A DNA stretch of 64,000 nt from Saururus chinensis (GCA_035235625.1 CP141140.1:59539152-59603151), one strand, 5' to 3'; counted from the first letter of the stretch, positions 32,907-46,037 are shown. Notes: a model not told the origin generated them from the sequence alone. Numbers and translations: made by a program.

Positions 32907-35900
32907 TGTAAGGTCCCTATTTTTTTTATAATTTTTTACTTTTATTATTATTATTATTATTTTTAACAGGATAATGTGATGCTTCGGTGTATTTATTTTC
33001 ATATATTTTACCCCGCTATTTATACATATAGAGTCAGATATAAGGACTAGTCATGACAATGAGATTTGACGTATTGTAAAAGTATACAACATGAGTGAAA
33101 TCCCACGTGTCACAAAAGTGAGCGACGCATGAGAGAAAAATGAAAAAAAGAGCTTAAGGATCAACAAGCCCAATCTAGAAGCATCTGGATAGGCTCCCCC
33201 TTCCTCATTTGGCTGAGCCGAAGGTGGTACCGCCTACTGGCCATCGGCCAGCCTTGGCCTAGTGATAGAGAGGTCGCCTCCCCCGGCGCTATCTCAGCAT
33301 GGCTCGACGACCACCATCCCGATTAGCCTCCTTGCTCTTCTGTTTTGGGTTTTGCCATTGCCGGCGCTAGCCAGAAATGGCTGAATGGCCACTGCGGGTT
33401 CCGCGCCTACCTAGCAATGGCCAGGGACAGCCCCACTCGACTTCACTACACTTGCTCCAGCTCCCCCCACTAAATTCCCTTCATTTGCTTTGTTTTTTGT
33501 TTGATTCTATGTGTTTGGCCGCCGCTGGAGCTCCCGGTTGTTGTTGGAGCTCGCCTTGGCCGACGACGATTAGGGCAGTGCCACCGGGCCTGATTTGGCC
33601 TCCCCTCCGGCCACTCCTCTCCTCTACCTAGCTACTCTAGTCATTAGAAAAATTGAGCTGTCAGTTGTCACCCTACTATATTTTGATTCTCTACCTCGTA
33701 ATCCATGATGTTTGATGATCGTGGCACAACCAATACCGCATAACCGTGCCCCCGACCATCAAACATCATAGATTACGAGGTAGAGGAGCTTTTGAACTCG
33801 TATTTTTTATAATAATATGGTTTAAATGTGTAGCAACATGCTAGGATTGTATGATTTAATGCTTTTGGCTACTATGTGATTATCCAATTACATGATGTAA
33901 GAGTGAAATATGATAAATGAGGACATGTTTGAAAATGCTTATGGCATGCGTGTGAGCTAAAAAGTATGTTTGATTTATGTGGACCGTGTGTATGTTAGTG
34001 ATGACTAGCGAGTATGTTGGTAAGTTATATATGGAATTATGTGTATGTTATTCGTATGTGTGATGGACATACATATGTATAATAGTTATCCATATGTATG
34101 GTGTGGAGGTTGTATGTGTGATGTATGGTAAGAGGCGATAGAGGGCTTGGTATGGATTTTGTATGGATTTATAACCGTATGATGAAGATGAAGGATATAA
34201 GTTTGACAAGCGATGATTGAGATGAGTTTGGTTTGGATTGAAGTGTATGTTAGGGGTTCAGCAAGTAAACAGATTTAAGGTTTCGAGTCTTATGAGGGAA
34301 TGTAATACAGTAAGAGTGCTACATAATTGTACAAGCATAATGTACATACTATGAAGTGGAAAATAAGTATAATAAGTGAGGTATAAGTAGGAGGGTGATA
34401 ATTAAGGTAGGCTCCGAAGAGCTTAGTTTGATAATTTTTGAGTAAGATGATTTGGCCATAAGGTACATGACTAAAGTTGTATGAATATGTAAGGATTTGT
34501 TGTATGGTGGGTTATGATTACAAGTTTGACGGATCAAGTGAAGTCTACTGCCTTGACAAAGTAGGGTTTTGGAATGGGCTCAACTTCGATTGATTAGTGG
34601 AAGACTGTAAGATTGAAAGTTAATGTGACATAATTATACCACATAAGTGACTTGAGTTAAACTTAAGAATTATAAGCAAAGCTAATAGGATAACATTATG
34701 AGTTTGAGATCTGAGGGTTTCGACAGATTAAGTTCTGTGTTTGAGCTAGCTAATAATTAGTCAGCTAAGCATTTTTATGTTTTTCCATGGTGTTTATCTT
34801 GCAAGATTTTGTATGTGTGTTGTATTTAGCCCATACATTTAATGCTCTATTAGGAGTGTTGTATATTTCTACCCTTAGTCAGCACAGTATGATTCTACTC
34901 AAAAATGACACTGTAATATTATGGCCCAAGAGTGGTACTATAAGATTTTGGCCCAAAAGTGGCACTATATGACTTCCGTCTTTAGTTGTCACTATATGGC
35001 CCTTAGTTGGCACTGTATGACCCTTAGTTTGTGGGTGTTTGTGCGTAGGTAGGTAGTATTATGAGACTACTCTTACTTGTTCGATCATGTGCCCCATGAG
35101 CATAAGTGTGCCTTGCCTTCAGAAAAGTCAATGACATCTAGTTACTCCCCGGAGGTTAAGTTGATGCCTTAGTGGCATTCATTTCCATTTTGATCCCGGA
35201 GATTATTAATTGTAATGAACTTCAATAGTCGATAGTATGTGTACGAATGTATGGGTATGTATGTTTAGAGTAAGTTTGTAGGATTTTGAGAAAGATTGTA
35301 AGTGTATGATTTCGAGTAAGATTGTAAGAGTATGTTCTGAGCAAGATTATAAGAATATGTTCGAGCAAGATTGTAAGCGTATGTTTCTTAGCAAAACTCT
35401 AAAAGTAAGAATTTGAGTAATATGGTACGAGTAAGACTGTAAGAATGTTTTGAATAAGATTGTAAGTGTAAGGATTGTATGAGTATAATTGTAAGTGTAA
35501 GAGTAAGTGTAAGGATATTTGGCATGATCGTAAGTATTTGTGCATGATCGTTATATTATGCAACTCTATTGTGTTGTATATTTTTATATGTTTTGAGTTG
35601 CATTAATGCATCTATGTAAGAATTTATAGAGTTTACTATTTAGAATTCCCCTAGTGAGTATTTTCCTACTGAGTATAAAAATATTCATTTTCTATTTTTT
35701 TAGCCCCGATGTTTAGGGGGCTTTTACAAGTTTGTGACTGAGAGCTCCTAGAAATAAACACTTATTTCCGTGGGTGGATTGAATTCTATTGGCTCAAATA
35801 TACTCTTTAATCACTGAGTCTTTATTTTTGCCATGATTTGATGTATTAGGTGAGATGATAATTAAAATATTTATATTTTATGAACATATTTTGGATTAGA

Positions 35901-36203
35901 CTATGGACTGTTTATGAGACTTGTACTCAAGAATGCTTAAGAAATATTTGTATTTAAAATCCATAATTATAGTAATTTTTTTTCATACATTTATTTTTTA
36001 GTAGCACCTAAGAATGTTTGGTTTGGTCATAAGATGTTTAATTAAAAAAAATTATATGAGAAAAATTGATGTGTGATGTTTTAAATTGTAAAATTACTTT
36101 CACAAGATTCATATTTTATCATTTTTTTCAATTTACAATCGTTATGTTATAAAAAGAAATTGTGAATTTTTAAGAAAAATGTTGAAAAATCTAAGGTGTT
36201 AGA
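32907..36203 (+). repeat. Long LTR-like repeat, copy 1 (probable Ty3/gypsy LTR)
   Basis: It opens TGTAAGGTCCC and ends AAGGTGTTAGA, resembling the TGTAACACCCC...GGGGTGTTACA ends of long plant gypsy LTRs. A second copy in the same orientation lies at 37867-40204 and matches from about 33840 onward in order, for example GGATTTGTTGTATGGTGGGTT, AGGGTTTTGGAA and GAGTAT(A/G)AAAATA(C/T)TCATTTTCT. A GC-rich patch sits at 33160-33620. Two families of degenerate short tandem repeats lie at about 34890-35030 and 35275-35520. No frame of note. The start is inferred from the end motif only. Confidence 0.6.
33689..33785. repeat. Inverted repeat with arms of about 39-40 nt and an 18-nt loop
   Basis: The left arm 33689-33727 pairs with 33746-33785; both start or end on the word CTCTACCTCGTAATC (or its inverse). 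By eye there are only two or three mismatches plus one bulge. Confidence 0.85.
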
Positions 36204-36899
36204 AGTATAACTAATACTACATAATTAGCTAATCATATTAATCAATTAAGATTGACTCCCATTGCAATCTGATCACTTCACTTGAGGTAAATATCATTAA
36301 ATTCTCTTTAGTTTGATTGGTTTATTATCTGCATGTGGTAATTATCAAATCAAACCTCCTTCATATCCTATTTGGTTTAACAAAATGAACTAGGATACTT
36401 AATAAGAGACAAAGGAAGTATATGGTTGATCTCATTTAGAAAAGGCGTATTGCAACCAAACCTTACAATGGATTGAAACCCTAAATTCATTATTGTAAGC
36501 AAACTGTCCATATATGGTTCATCTTATTTGGACAAGGCTGGAATTTCATGATGTTCAATTTGACACCTATTTTAACTAGGAAAATATTCTCTTGGTTGCA
36601 TTTCTTGACCAAAAACTATGACTATGCTACTAAGAACCCTAGTATTAAATCTATGCTAGGATTCTTATGTAACATGATCACATTTTTTTGTTGTGGACAC
36701 ATCCTTTCAGCAGATGAACCTTTATTAAACTTTCTTAAGCAAACAAAAACACAAAGACATGACTTCTACATGTCCAAAGACAAAATTGTGGACATACTAA
36801 TACATAAAATATTTTCTTGATTGGGCTCTATGGCCAGAGTCCATGACCATGGTACTTATGGGTTCTATAGCAATCACTATACGTATAATTTTGACTAGC

Positions 36900-37205
36900 A
36901 TGCTCTTTGGAATTCTCTATTCAATTATATTATTTGGAATAGTATCTCTATGACTTCTAATTTGATCCACTATTGTAGCTACTCTAGAATTGAATTCTTA
37001 AATGCTTTCACAATCTTTCATTGTTAGATTATCAAACTCTCTCCACAAAGTTTGAAGCTTTGTACTTACTTTGTACATTCCTTGAAATCCATTATTTAAG
37101 ATCTCCTATGCCTCCTTAGACCTTATGACAGCTATAATTCTTGGGAAGATCAGCTTGCTCACAACTTATTGTATATGTAGAAGAAGGCTTTGGCATTAGT
37201 TTTCT

Positions 37206-37302
<97 letters not shown>

Positions 37303-37425
37303 TTCTGTGTGTTTAAGACTTCTTAATTTTTTATTCTTCATAGCCTTTTCAACACACTCCCACATAGATCTTTTGGAGATGATGAGGGTTTTCATTTGTA
37401 TGCTTTAAAAGTTATAACTTTCCTT
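36900..37425 (-). pseudogene. Copia gag remnant
   Basis: Minus-strand translation gives two copia Gag blocks: an N-terminal one near 37340-37400 (NF*SIQMKTLIISKRSMWECVEKA, split by a stop) and a central one near 36915-37135 (SKEA*EILNNGFQG, then VSTKLQTLWREFDNLTMKD and VATIVDQIRSH). Three stops are visible and the AT microsatellite at 37210-37299 splits the frame. Confidence 0.75.
37210..37299. repeat. (TA)n microsatellite, about 90 bp
   Basis: A perfect alternating TA run inside the copia gag remnant. Length is likely to vary between individuals. Confidence 0.95.
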
Positions 37426-37534
37426 CATGAACAATAATAACGAAAGCTTATCTGATGGTTCACTTGTGCTTGCAATCATGGAAGTTTAGGGAACCCAATG
37501 TGATTGATTCAATGGCTCTGGTACTAAATTAATT

Positions 37535-37866
37535 TGTTGGTGCAAAGTGGGTGAAGGTGAAGAAAAATGCAAGAAAATGATAGAAGAAGATAGGCATTTT
37601 ATTAGAAAATAAAGGGGAAGATGTTAATTTTTTTTCTAGGAACATGCACAAAAGGGGTTCAAGAGGATGGTTTTACTTAGCTTCAAAAGCTCTCCTTCAT
37701 ACCAGTCTTCCCTTGAAGAAAGAAAGGAATGTGAATAGCCACATTTGGAAGAATCTATACTACCTACATAATGCCCATAATGTTGCAGGATATAACAATA
37801 TATGCTACTTCTTTTTAACAGAGATTGCATAAACTCAAACCCCATCAACCATAAGGCCACATAACA
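37535..37866 (-). repeat. 5' LTR of the minus-strand copia fragment
   Basis: 332 bp with TG...CA ends on either strand, immediately followed on the minus strand by a short spacer and the tRNA-Met-like primer site at 37525-37514. Confidence 0.65.
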
Positions 37867-40204
37867 ACGTCTTCTACGATAATGATTTAATGCATGTTGT
37901 AAGAGGGAAATTTAATAAAAATATGCTATCATTAATCGTGCATATGATGCATTTATAAAGCATAAGTATGTGTTATGTATGTAGAATATGTGTGTGATAG
38001 TGATGGCTAGTGAGTATGTGGGTAAGCCATGTATGAAATTATGTGTATGTTTATACATATATGTGATAAATATATGTATGTATGATGATTATACGCTAAT
38101 GTGATGGATATGTATATGTGAGCAGGGAAGATAGATGGGCAATGGATGGTAAGAGGTGACAGAGGGTTTGAGTATGGATTTGTTTGTGGATGTGCAACCA
38201 TGTGATAAAAGATGGGGGATGTAAGTTTGATAGCGAGGATTAGAATGGATTGGTTTGATTTGGTTTGGAACATATATTGAGGGTTCATTAAATAAGTGGA
38301 CTTGGTGTTGAGTGCCTTATGGGAGATTGTCAGATAGTAAGAGTGCACAACATAATTGTACAAACATAACATACATATTATGAAGTGGAAAGTAAGAAAA
38401 ATAAGTAAGGTATATGTAAAAGGGTGATAACTAGGGTTGGCTATGAGGATCTTAGTTTGATGACTTCAAAGTAAGATATTTTGGCCATCAAGTGGATGAC
38501 GAAAAATATAAGAATACATAAGGATTTGTTGTATGGTGGGTTTTGGCTATGAGATAGATTGGTTAAGTGAAGTATGTTGCCCTAATGAACTAGGGTTTTG
38601 GAACAGGCTTAACTTCAGAGTGGTCAAAGACTGTAAAACTGAAGAATTTTATGGTATAATTGTACCACATGAATTACTTAATTCAAACTTGAATTGTAAG
38701 CAAATCTAATATGATACATTGTGAATTTGAGACCTGAATGTTTCAACATATTAAATTCCGTGTTTGAGCTAGCCGATAATGAATCGGTTGAGCATTTCTC
38801 ATGTCTTATTATGATGTTTATCCTATTCGATGTTGTTTTTGTGTTGTATCTAAGCCCAAACGTCTGATGCTCTGTTGAGAGTAATGTATATTTTATATTT
38901 TATTTTAGTATTGTATTAAGCCTAGACATTTGATGCTTTATTGAGAGTGCTGTATGTTTCTGCCCTTAGTCAGTATTGTATGATTTTGCCCAAGAATGGC
39001 ATTGTATGAGTTTTTTCCTTAGTTGGCACTCTATATCCCCTAGAGTGTAGGCATTTGTGTGCTTAGGTAAATAATATAATGAGACTGTTCTTACCTGTTT
39101 GATCATGTGCCTCATGAGTATAGGTGTTTATTACCTTTGGAAAAGTTCATAGCATCTAGTTACTCCTTAGAGGTTAAGATGATGCCCCAATGATATTACT
39201 TTCTATTTTGACACTAAAGTTTCTTAATTGTAATAGGCTTCAATGGTCGATAGTATGTGTATGTCTATATGAGTAAGTAAGTTTTGAGTATTTGTAAGAT
39301 TCTAAGGAAGATTGTAAGTGTAAGATTTTGAGTAAGACTATAAGAGTAAGTTTCTGAGCAAGATTGTTAGAGCAAGTCTTTGAGTAAGATTGTAAGTGTA
39401 AGTAAGATTGTAAGAGCAAGAATCTGAGTAAAATGGTAGAAGTATGATTGTAAGGATGTTTTGAGTAAGATTGTTAAGTGTAAAAATGGTAAAAGTAAGT
39501 GTAAGATTGGTAAGATGATATATGTATGTGCATGATTATTATAATATGCGACTTTGTGATGTTTGTGTATTTTTATGCTTAATATTTTGAGTTACATGAA
39601 TGTATCTATGTATGGACTTACAGAGTTCAATGTTTAGAATTCTCCTAGTGAGTATTTTCTATTAAGTATGAAAATACTCATTTTCTCTATTTTCTTAACT
39701 CCAATGTTCGGGAGGCTTTTTAGGTTTGTGATAAAGAGCTCATGGAGATGGACGTTTATTTTTGTGGGTGGATTGAATTTTCTTAGCTCATGTATACTAT
39801 TTAACTCATTGCGAGTCTTTATTTTTGCCATAATGTAATGTATTGGTGAGATAAAAATTAAGGTATTTATACTTTCTGGATTTGTAATTTGGATTAGATT
39901 ATGGACTATTTATGAGACTTGTGCTTAGGGATGTTTATAATAGATTTGTATTTAAAGCCCATGATCATAATAATTTATTTTGTACGTTTGTTTTTAAGTA
40001 GCGTTGGAGAATATTTGGTTCAACTATATAATGTTTAATTGGAAAAAAAATTTGTATCGAAAAAATTGATGTATGATATTTTAAATTATAAAATTGCTTT
40101 CACATGTTTTATATTTCGTAATTTTTCTTGATTTACAGTTGTTATATTGCAAAAAAATTCCTTATATTTTTTTAAAAATATGTTAAAAATTCTCCAACAT
40201 TACA
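37867..40204 (+). repeat. Long LTR-like repeat, copy 2 (5'-truncated)
   Basis: Same orientation as 32907-36203 and alignable over about 2.3 kb with many substitutions and indels. It lacks the first 900 bp or so of copy 1 (GC-rich patch and hairpin). It ends near CCAACATTACA. The short-repeat tracts of copy 1 recur at 38880-39060 and 39295-39520. Divergence is clearly greater than between the copia LTRs at 15 and 22 kb. Confidence 0.65.
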
Positions 40205-41012
40205 ACATGATTTGTTGCCTGTTTTATGCAATGTTGCACATTTCTATTGTACAAGGTTACGTGCATCTCTCGCATGCATTATATACTACTCTTTTATACA
40301 TTATGGCCAACTCTTATAACTATTACATGCCTATGCTACCTATAGGAAGTCGATATTCTTACTTCACTTCCTTTATACCATTAGCTTTATATTACTCATG
40401 ATTAGATATAAATAAATAAATCTCATATTCTATATTGTAAAGTGTAAATACCTTCCCCATCTAACCAAAAGTAGTATAAAACCTATAATATAAACAAATA
40501 GAATATAAATATTATTTTGTCTACCTACGTTACGTACCTCTACACTTGCTACAATGCTACCCCATAAAGTACTTAAATCTAAAAAGCGCTTTACTCCTAT
40601 GCGGCTATGCCTTTTGTATGCATTTGTTTTTTTTTGGTTGCTTAAGCTAAGTAAGCCCTCGAATTGTCAAAAACATGGCTTTGAAAGGAGAGGGTCGGAT
40701 GACAGGTAGCGCGGACAGCAGACGACCCGAAGGTTCGGCCATAAACCCCAAAGCCCCGACCCGGATCACCGGGTCCGAAATCCGACCGAATTTGCTCCGC
40801 CTGCCAGTCTGCCACGACAATGGTAGTGGGATGCCACCACTCGGCCCGCGCCTGCCAGAGCCTCGATTCCTCCAACCCCACCCCCTTCCCTCCCCTCCCC
40901 TCCCCTCCGCTCCCGCTCTGCTTTTTCACCCTCTCTCTCTCTCCGACTTTAGCGGACGCTGTTTAGGGTTTTCCCATATCACACCGCCCCCCCGTGCACG
41001 GCAGTGTTAGCA
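40205..41012 (+). promoter_or_regulatory. Promoter region and CT-rich 5' UTR of the reticulon-like gene
   Basis: AT-rich to 40660, then a sharp change to GC-rich sequence. A CCCTCCCCTCC/CTCTCTCT pyrimidine tract (40868-40950) ends about 60 bp before the ATG, typical of plant 5' UTRs. No TATA box is convincing. Confidence 0.5.
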
Positions 41013-42545
41013 ATGGCGGAGCACAAAGAAGAATCGCTGATGGAGAAGATCGCCGACAAGCTCCATCACGACTCCTCCTCTTCCTCCTCCTCCGACGCCG
41101 ACTCCGACCACGAGAAGCCCTCCCCCCCCTCCCACTTCACCTCTGCCTCCGACTCCGTCAAATCCGCTGTCAATCGCCTCTTCGGCCGCCAGAAGCCCGT
41201 CCACTCTGTCCTCGGCGGCGGCAAGCGTACGATCACTTCCTTCTTTCTGCTCCCCCCTTTCCCATTTCTCCATGTGATCCTTTGGGTTAGTGTTTTTCGA
41301 GGGTTTTTTTTCTAAAGGACCTTCCTTTTTTATATTATTCTTATAATGGTTGATAAAATCGTTGAAGATGGTACCTTGTCGGCGAGATCAGATCGTGGTT
41401 GTCGCGGTTCTGGATATCTGGATCCGTTGCCCTCTCTCTAGGTTTTGGATCATGAGATGTTGGGACTGTGAAGTTCATCGACGTGATTGCCTGGTCTGCC
41501 GCCCAAGTTTGGAGTGTTTGTTGTGTACATATCATTTCATTGCTCCTGCGACCATCTTGCGTTGGCTTGAGGCCCTGATTTTTTAGGTTTTCTCGTGGAT
41601 TCAATCTCTTCCATGTAATGTGTGGTGTGTTTATCCATATTGCGCAATCGTATGTTTCTGGGGATTCATCTCTTTGAACATATATTTGCAGGCGTTGTTG
41701 TTGACTAATTTTTCTTTACAGCGGCTGATGTCTTCCTCTGGAGGAATAAGAAAATCTCCGCCGGTGTGCTTGGTGTGGCGACTGCTATCTGGGTCCTCTT
41801 CGAATTGATTGAATATCATCTGCTTACTCTGGCTTGCCACTCCCTCATCCTAACCTTAGCTATTTTGTTCCTGTGGTCCAATGCCACCACCTTCATCAAC
41901 AAGTAAGCATTGGTGTTTGATTTGTCGTCTTCGTTATACTTGATTACCTTGCTATTAAATTTGGTCCTTGATGCGAGTCCGCCCCTTTCAGATCCCCGCC
42001 ACGCATCCCTGAGGTTGTCATTCCGGAGGATGTCGTTGTGAATACTGCTCTGGGCATGAGGTTTGAGATCAACCGGGCATTTCATCTTCTGAGGGAGGTT
42101 GCATCAGGCCGTGATCTGAAGAAGTTTCTAGCGGTAAGTTATTGGTCATGATTTTTGCCCTGATTGTTTCCATTATGCCTGACCATGATCTTCTTTATAT
42201 ATTTAACAAAAGGTGATTGCTGGATTGTGGGTCCTATCCATTGTGGGAAGTTGGTGCAACTTTTTGACTTTGTTCTACATTGGTAAGCAACAATACGATC
42301 TTATTTACATTGTGTGGGTGTGCCCTGTATTTATCACACTTGTATCTGATCCTACCGCATGTCTTTGGTAATTAGCGTTTGTCCTGCTGCACACTGTACC
42401 GGTCTTGTATGAAAAGTATGAGGACCAGGTAGATTCATTCGGGGAGAAGGCGATTGCTGAACTTAAGAAGCAGTATGCTGCATTTGATGCTAAGGTTCTC
42501 AGTAAGATTCCAAGAGGGCCCTTGAAAGATAAGAAAAAAGCCTAG
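41013..42545 (+). CDS. RTNLB: Reticulon-like protein B (RTNLB), ER membrane shaping
   Basis: Five exons, all GT-AG and in phase: 41013-41226, 41722-41902, 41992-42133, 42213-42282 and 42376-42545, giving 258 aa. The N-terminus is acidic and serine-rich (about residues 1-65). The reticulon homology domain follows with [17 protein letters not shown], then [20 protein letters not shown] as the first hairpin membrane segment, a loop with [20 protein letters not shown], and a second hydrophobic hairpin ([18 protein letters not shown], then [20 protein letters not shown]). It ends in a lysine-rich tail KDKKKA. Reticulons wedge into and curve ER tubules. Length and exon plan match plant RTNLBs; I see no defect. 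The start codon follows a pyrimidine-rich leader and gives the usual [13 protein letters not shown] opening. Confidence 0.95.
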
Positions 42546-44373
42546 TATGAATACTAGTATTTTGGAAATGTTTGCTGTGTCTAGGGCCAATGTTGTGACT
42601 ATCACTCTATGTCCATTAAAGTTACGGAACCTTTTCCGTTTGTCACAAATTGTCTAATCTCACTGCTTCGGCGGATCTGGTGTTTTGTAGGAACGAGTCC
42701 GATACATTGTAAGTGAATTGCCCTTATGTTTGTTTGTTGTACGTGTATTGAGCTTTTCTGCATTTGCTGTTGCATTTGGTTGCATCATTTTTACACATGT
42801 AGTGCGAATTTGGCGTTCATTTGGTTCTATTTTCTATTGTTTGATTATTGGTGATACGTAAGGATAGGATACAAGGATAATTTTTTTCCAACTAAAACGG
42901 GCCTTATATGTTAGCTTTTCAAATATCTAATATCTTATGTTTAGCGTTCATCATGTAGCGACCTTCATAGGCATTTATTGCCGTGCGAGTGCCTCTTAAC
43001 ATTGAAACAGCAGGTAGATTGCACACGATGAACTTACTGGGTAACTCTTAAACTTCAATTGAAGTCAGCAGTCTGCATGCTATTTTATAAGATTGGCATA
43101 GTTAGAAAGCCCGTATTTACATTAGCAGACCCGTTTGTGCCTAAACACCAGCGGACGACTTGGGTTTCTAACTTGAATTTCATAATCAAGAACATCAACA
43201 TCATGAAATCTTTTTTGTTTAATTGACATAATGAATTCCCAATCACTACTTGAGGCGACGTATGACGACCACAATTAGTTGGCCCAGTGCTCAGTGCCTG
43301 ATGTGTTGTTGATACAGGTGCATGCATGGTAAAAAGATGCCTGGTATCTGTTTTGTGCTTTTCCCATTAAAATTGAGATGCATTGTGGGCCTACTGATGG
43401 AGGCGAGTCGTAGCCTCGTGGGTGGTGGCTTTGTTTAACTAGGGCTGGCTGCCCCCATCAGGATTGGGACGTAATTTCCAAATATTTATTTAACGAGCTT
43501 TTCTAATTGCAGTAACCTAGACAGAAGGCTGAACAGCGGATGCCCGTAGTTGGTCTACGAACATGAGACCAAAATTTGTATGCCGATTCTTATTTGTTTC
43601 AGTTCTTTCTGCAAGTAGTGGTTTGAAAAAGTATAGAGCCCATTTTCGTACGGAAATATATATGTTGGTATGTGATTTGATCTTCCGATGAAAAGGGTAG
43701 TCTCATCTTTAGGAATAGTATAGAATTTATTGGTTGAAGACGGTGGGTTTCTTTCACTACATAGCATATAGCATGTGATTTATATAATGTCACTGGTGCG
43801 CATATGATTTAGTCTCCCCATGTGGGTAGCCTCATTTACTGGGAGTCGAATTTATTGGTTGCAGGGAGTGGGTGTCTTACACTACATAACATATCACATG
43901 TGACTAATATAATGTCACAAGCACACGCATGCCGAGATTTTTTCCGATTATGTCCATCTTTTGTGTAGACACTCGACAGTTGTCTGGGATTTAGTTTTGT
44001 GAGGACAGAAATATGCTTTTTATGGCGCGTTTAATTTCCAAACGTATTCATCGAATGTGCTGCTTGTTGCGATTCCTAATATTCAACGCGTAAGTGCTAG
44101 ATCCTATGACTTGTATGCAAAAGGAAATGGCCTCAGGCCCCAAACAAGGAAAACGCAAGAAGTTTGCTCATGTGAGCGATTCTTTCTAAAAGGAATTGCG
44201 AGCTGGGGGGGGACCACTAGTCTAAACGAGCCTTATCAGAAAGAAAGGGGCCATTAAATTTGTGTTCAACTTGAAGTGTGGAATTTGTTCGATTTACGAG
44301 AGGCATGCTAATGCTAATCCAGATATGTCTGTTATCTTGGACTTTTGCAGCTAATTAGTTTTGTTAGTACAAG
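42546..44373. other. Downstream flank of the reticulon gene and intergenic DNA
   Basis: The first 250 bp are probably the 3' UTR. The rest has no coding frame beyond short chance ORFs. It includes the duplicated block described separately. Confidence 0.45.
43669..43928. repeat. Diverged tandem duplication, two units of about 130 bp
   Basis: Both units contain GAATTTATTGGTTG followed by a GGTGGGT/AGTGGGT stretch, then CACTACATA(G/A)CATAT, CATGTGA and TATAATGTCAC, at matching spacing (43669-43799 and 43800-43928). Confidence 0.75.
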
Positions 44374-44632
44374 TTAGGTGTCACTGGGTAGTAAAGTGGA
44401 CTACTTGTAACATGTGTGGGGTATATTATACATATGTAAAAATATTCTATGTTAAGTGTATATGCATTATTGGAATTAGTATTATTGGGTTATGAAGTGG
44501 ACTACTCGTGATATTTTACAACACTATATGCAACTGCAATGCATACACACATAGTATATAATATTTTTACACGTGTCTGTACCCTAACACGTGTCATAGG
44601 TAGTCTACTTCGCTACCCTATAACATAAGGCT
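44374..44632. mobile_element. Small MITE with inverted ends
   Basis: 44384-44445 (GGGTAGTAAAGTGGACTAC...AAAAATATT) is inverted at 44555-44618 (AATATTTTTAC...GTAGTCTACTTCGCTACCC). A third, direct copy of the end word (GGGTTATGAAGTGGACTACT) lies inside at about 44489-44508. Non-coding. Superfamily not determined. Confidence 0.65.
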
Positions 44633-45375
44633 CACAAGCAATTGCATGAGCTAAACATTGCGGGCCTATGAAATTTGATCCGAGTGGGCCTTCATATTTT
44701 GATATGATAATATTGTATTTAGTGAAGTTCGGCTTGAGCTTGGCTCGAAGTTTGAACAAGCTTAAGTTTAGCTCAAATTAGAAATCCAAAGTTTAGCTCA
44801 AGTTTGAGCTCGAGCTTGAACTACATTAAGTGAATAATAAGCCTATGCTCGAAAAAATAAAAATAATATATATAAAAATCTAATGTAAATGAAGTATCAC
44901 ATATATTAATATCTTTTTAGTATTAAATATTACTAAATATATTTTAACAAGTATTATAATTGTACCTTGAACATTTGCTTATAGTCACTAGGAAAGAAGA
45001 AAAATGTGATAAATAAGTTTTAATTATAGATGCTCAAAAAATGCAACATTACTTAGGCAACATTATTATCTACTTATTCGTATCTTTTTTTCTTTATATG
45101 CTTATAAATCACTCATAAAAGAACTATTCTTTAATCTTATTATACCTTTAAAAAATGTTAAAGTACATGTAAAAATGAAAATATTATATAAGCTGAGGAC
45201 GGTCCCTGTGTCATGCTTCAACTTTTAAAAGAATATCTAATTATCCTTTTGTAAACTATGGTTGATAACCTTAATGTCATGTTTCTTTAAATGAATTTTT
45301 GGGTGTAAATTTGATGGCCCATAGAGCCCGGGCTCACGTAGATTTATATGAGCTCGGGCTCATATAAACTTTTTT

Positions 45376-45735
<360 letters not shown>

Positions 45736-46037
45736 TATCATATATAAAAATTATATATATATAAGGAGATTTTTTTATATGAGTTTGGGTTCAGCACATT
45801 AGCATGAGCCAAAGCATCATGAGTTATTAGATTGAGATCCGAGGGCACAAGAAGACATAAATCAATTTTCCTTTTGAGTTATGTGTGGTGTTGAATCAAA
45901 ATTTAACTCATATAAACGGGTCTCATATATCAGGGCTCATGCAATTATGAGTGAGCCTTAACTCATATAAACGGGTCTCATATATCATATATGATACATA
46001 ATATTGATACATATGTGTGATTATTGATCGTTTTATA

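Larger units (their letters stand above)
36204..37866 (-). mobile_element. 5' portion of a Ty1/copia element on the minus strand, lying between the two long repeats
   Basis: A 332-bp LTR (37535-37866; minus-strand start TGTTATGTGG, end ACCAACA) is followed on the minus strand by a primer site TAGTACCAGAGC and then gag. Sequence homology to pol was not found, so only the 5' part is present. The right border of this LTR coincides with the point where the second long repeat becomes recognisable (37867), suggesting insertion there. The left limit is not defined and may lie anywhere from 36204 to about 36840. Confidence 0.65.

Noticed and set aside
33377-33631. 84-codon GC-rich frame (MAEWPLRVPRLPSNGQGQ...)
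   Set aside because: It lies in the GC-rich patch of an LTR-like repeat and has no domain or splice support. Such patches are common in the leader part of long plant LTRs.
37141-37408. Frames reading (IY)n across the TA microsatellite
   Set aside because: These are translations of a dinucleotide repeat in a copia remnant, not genes.
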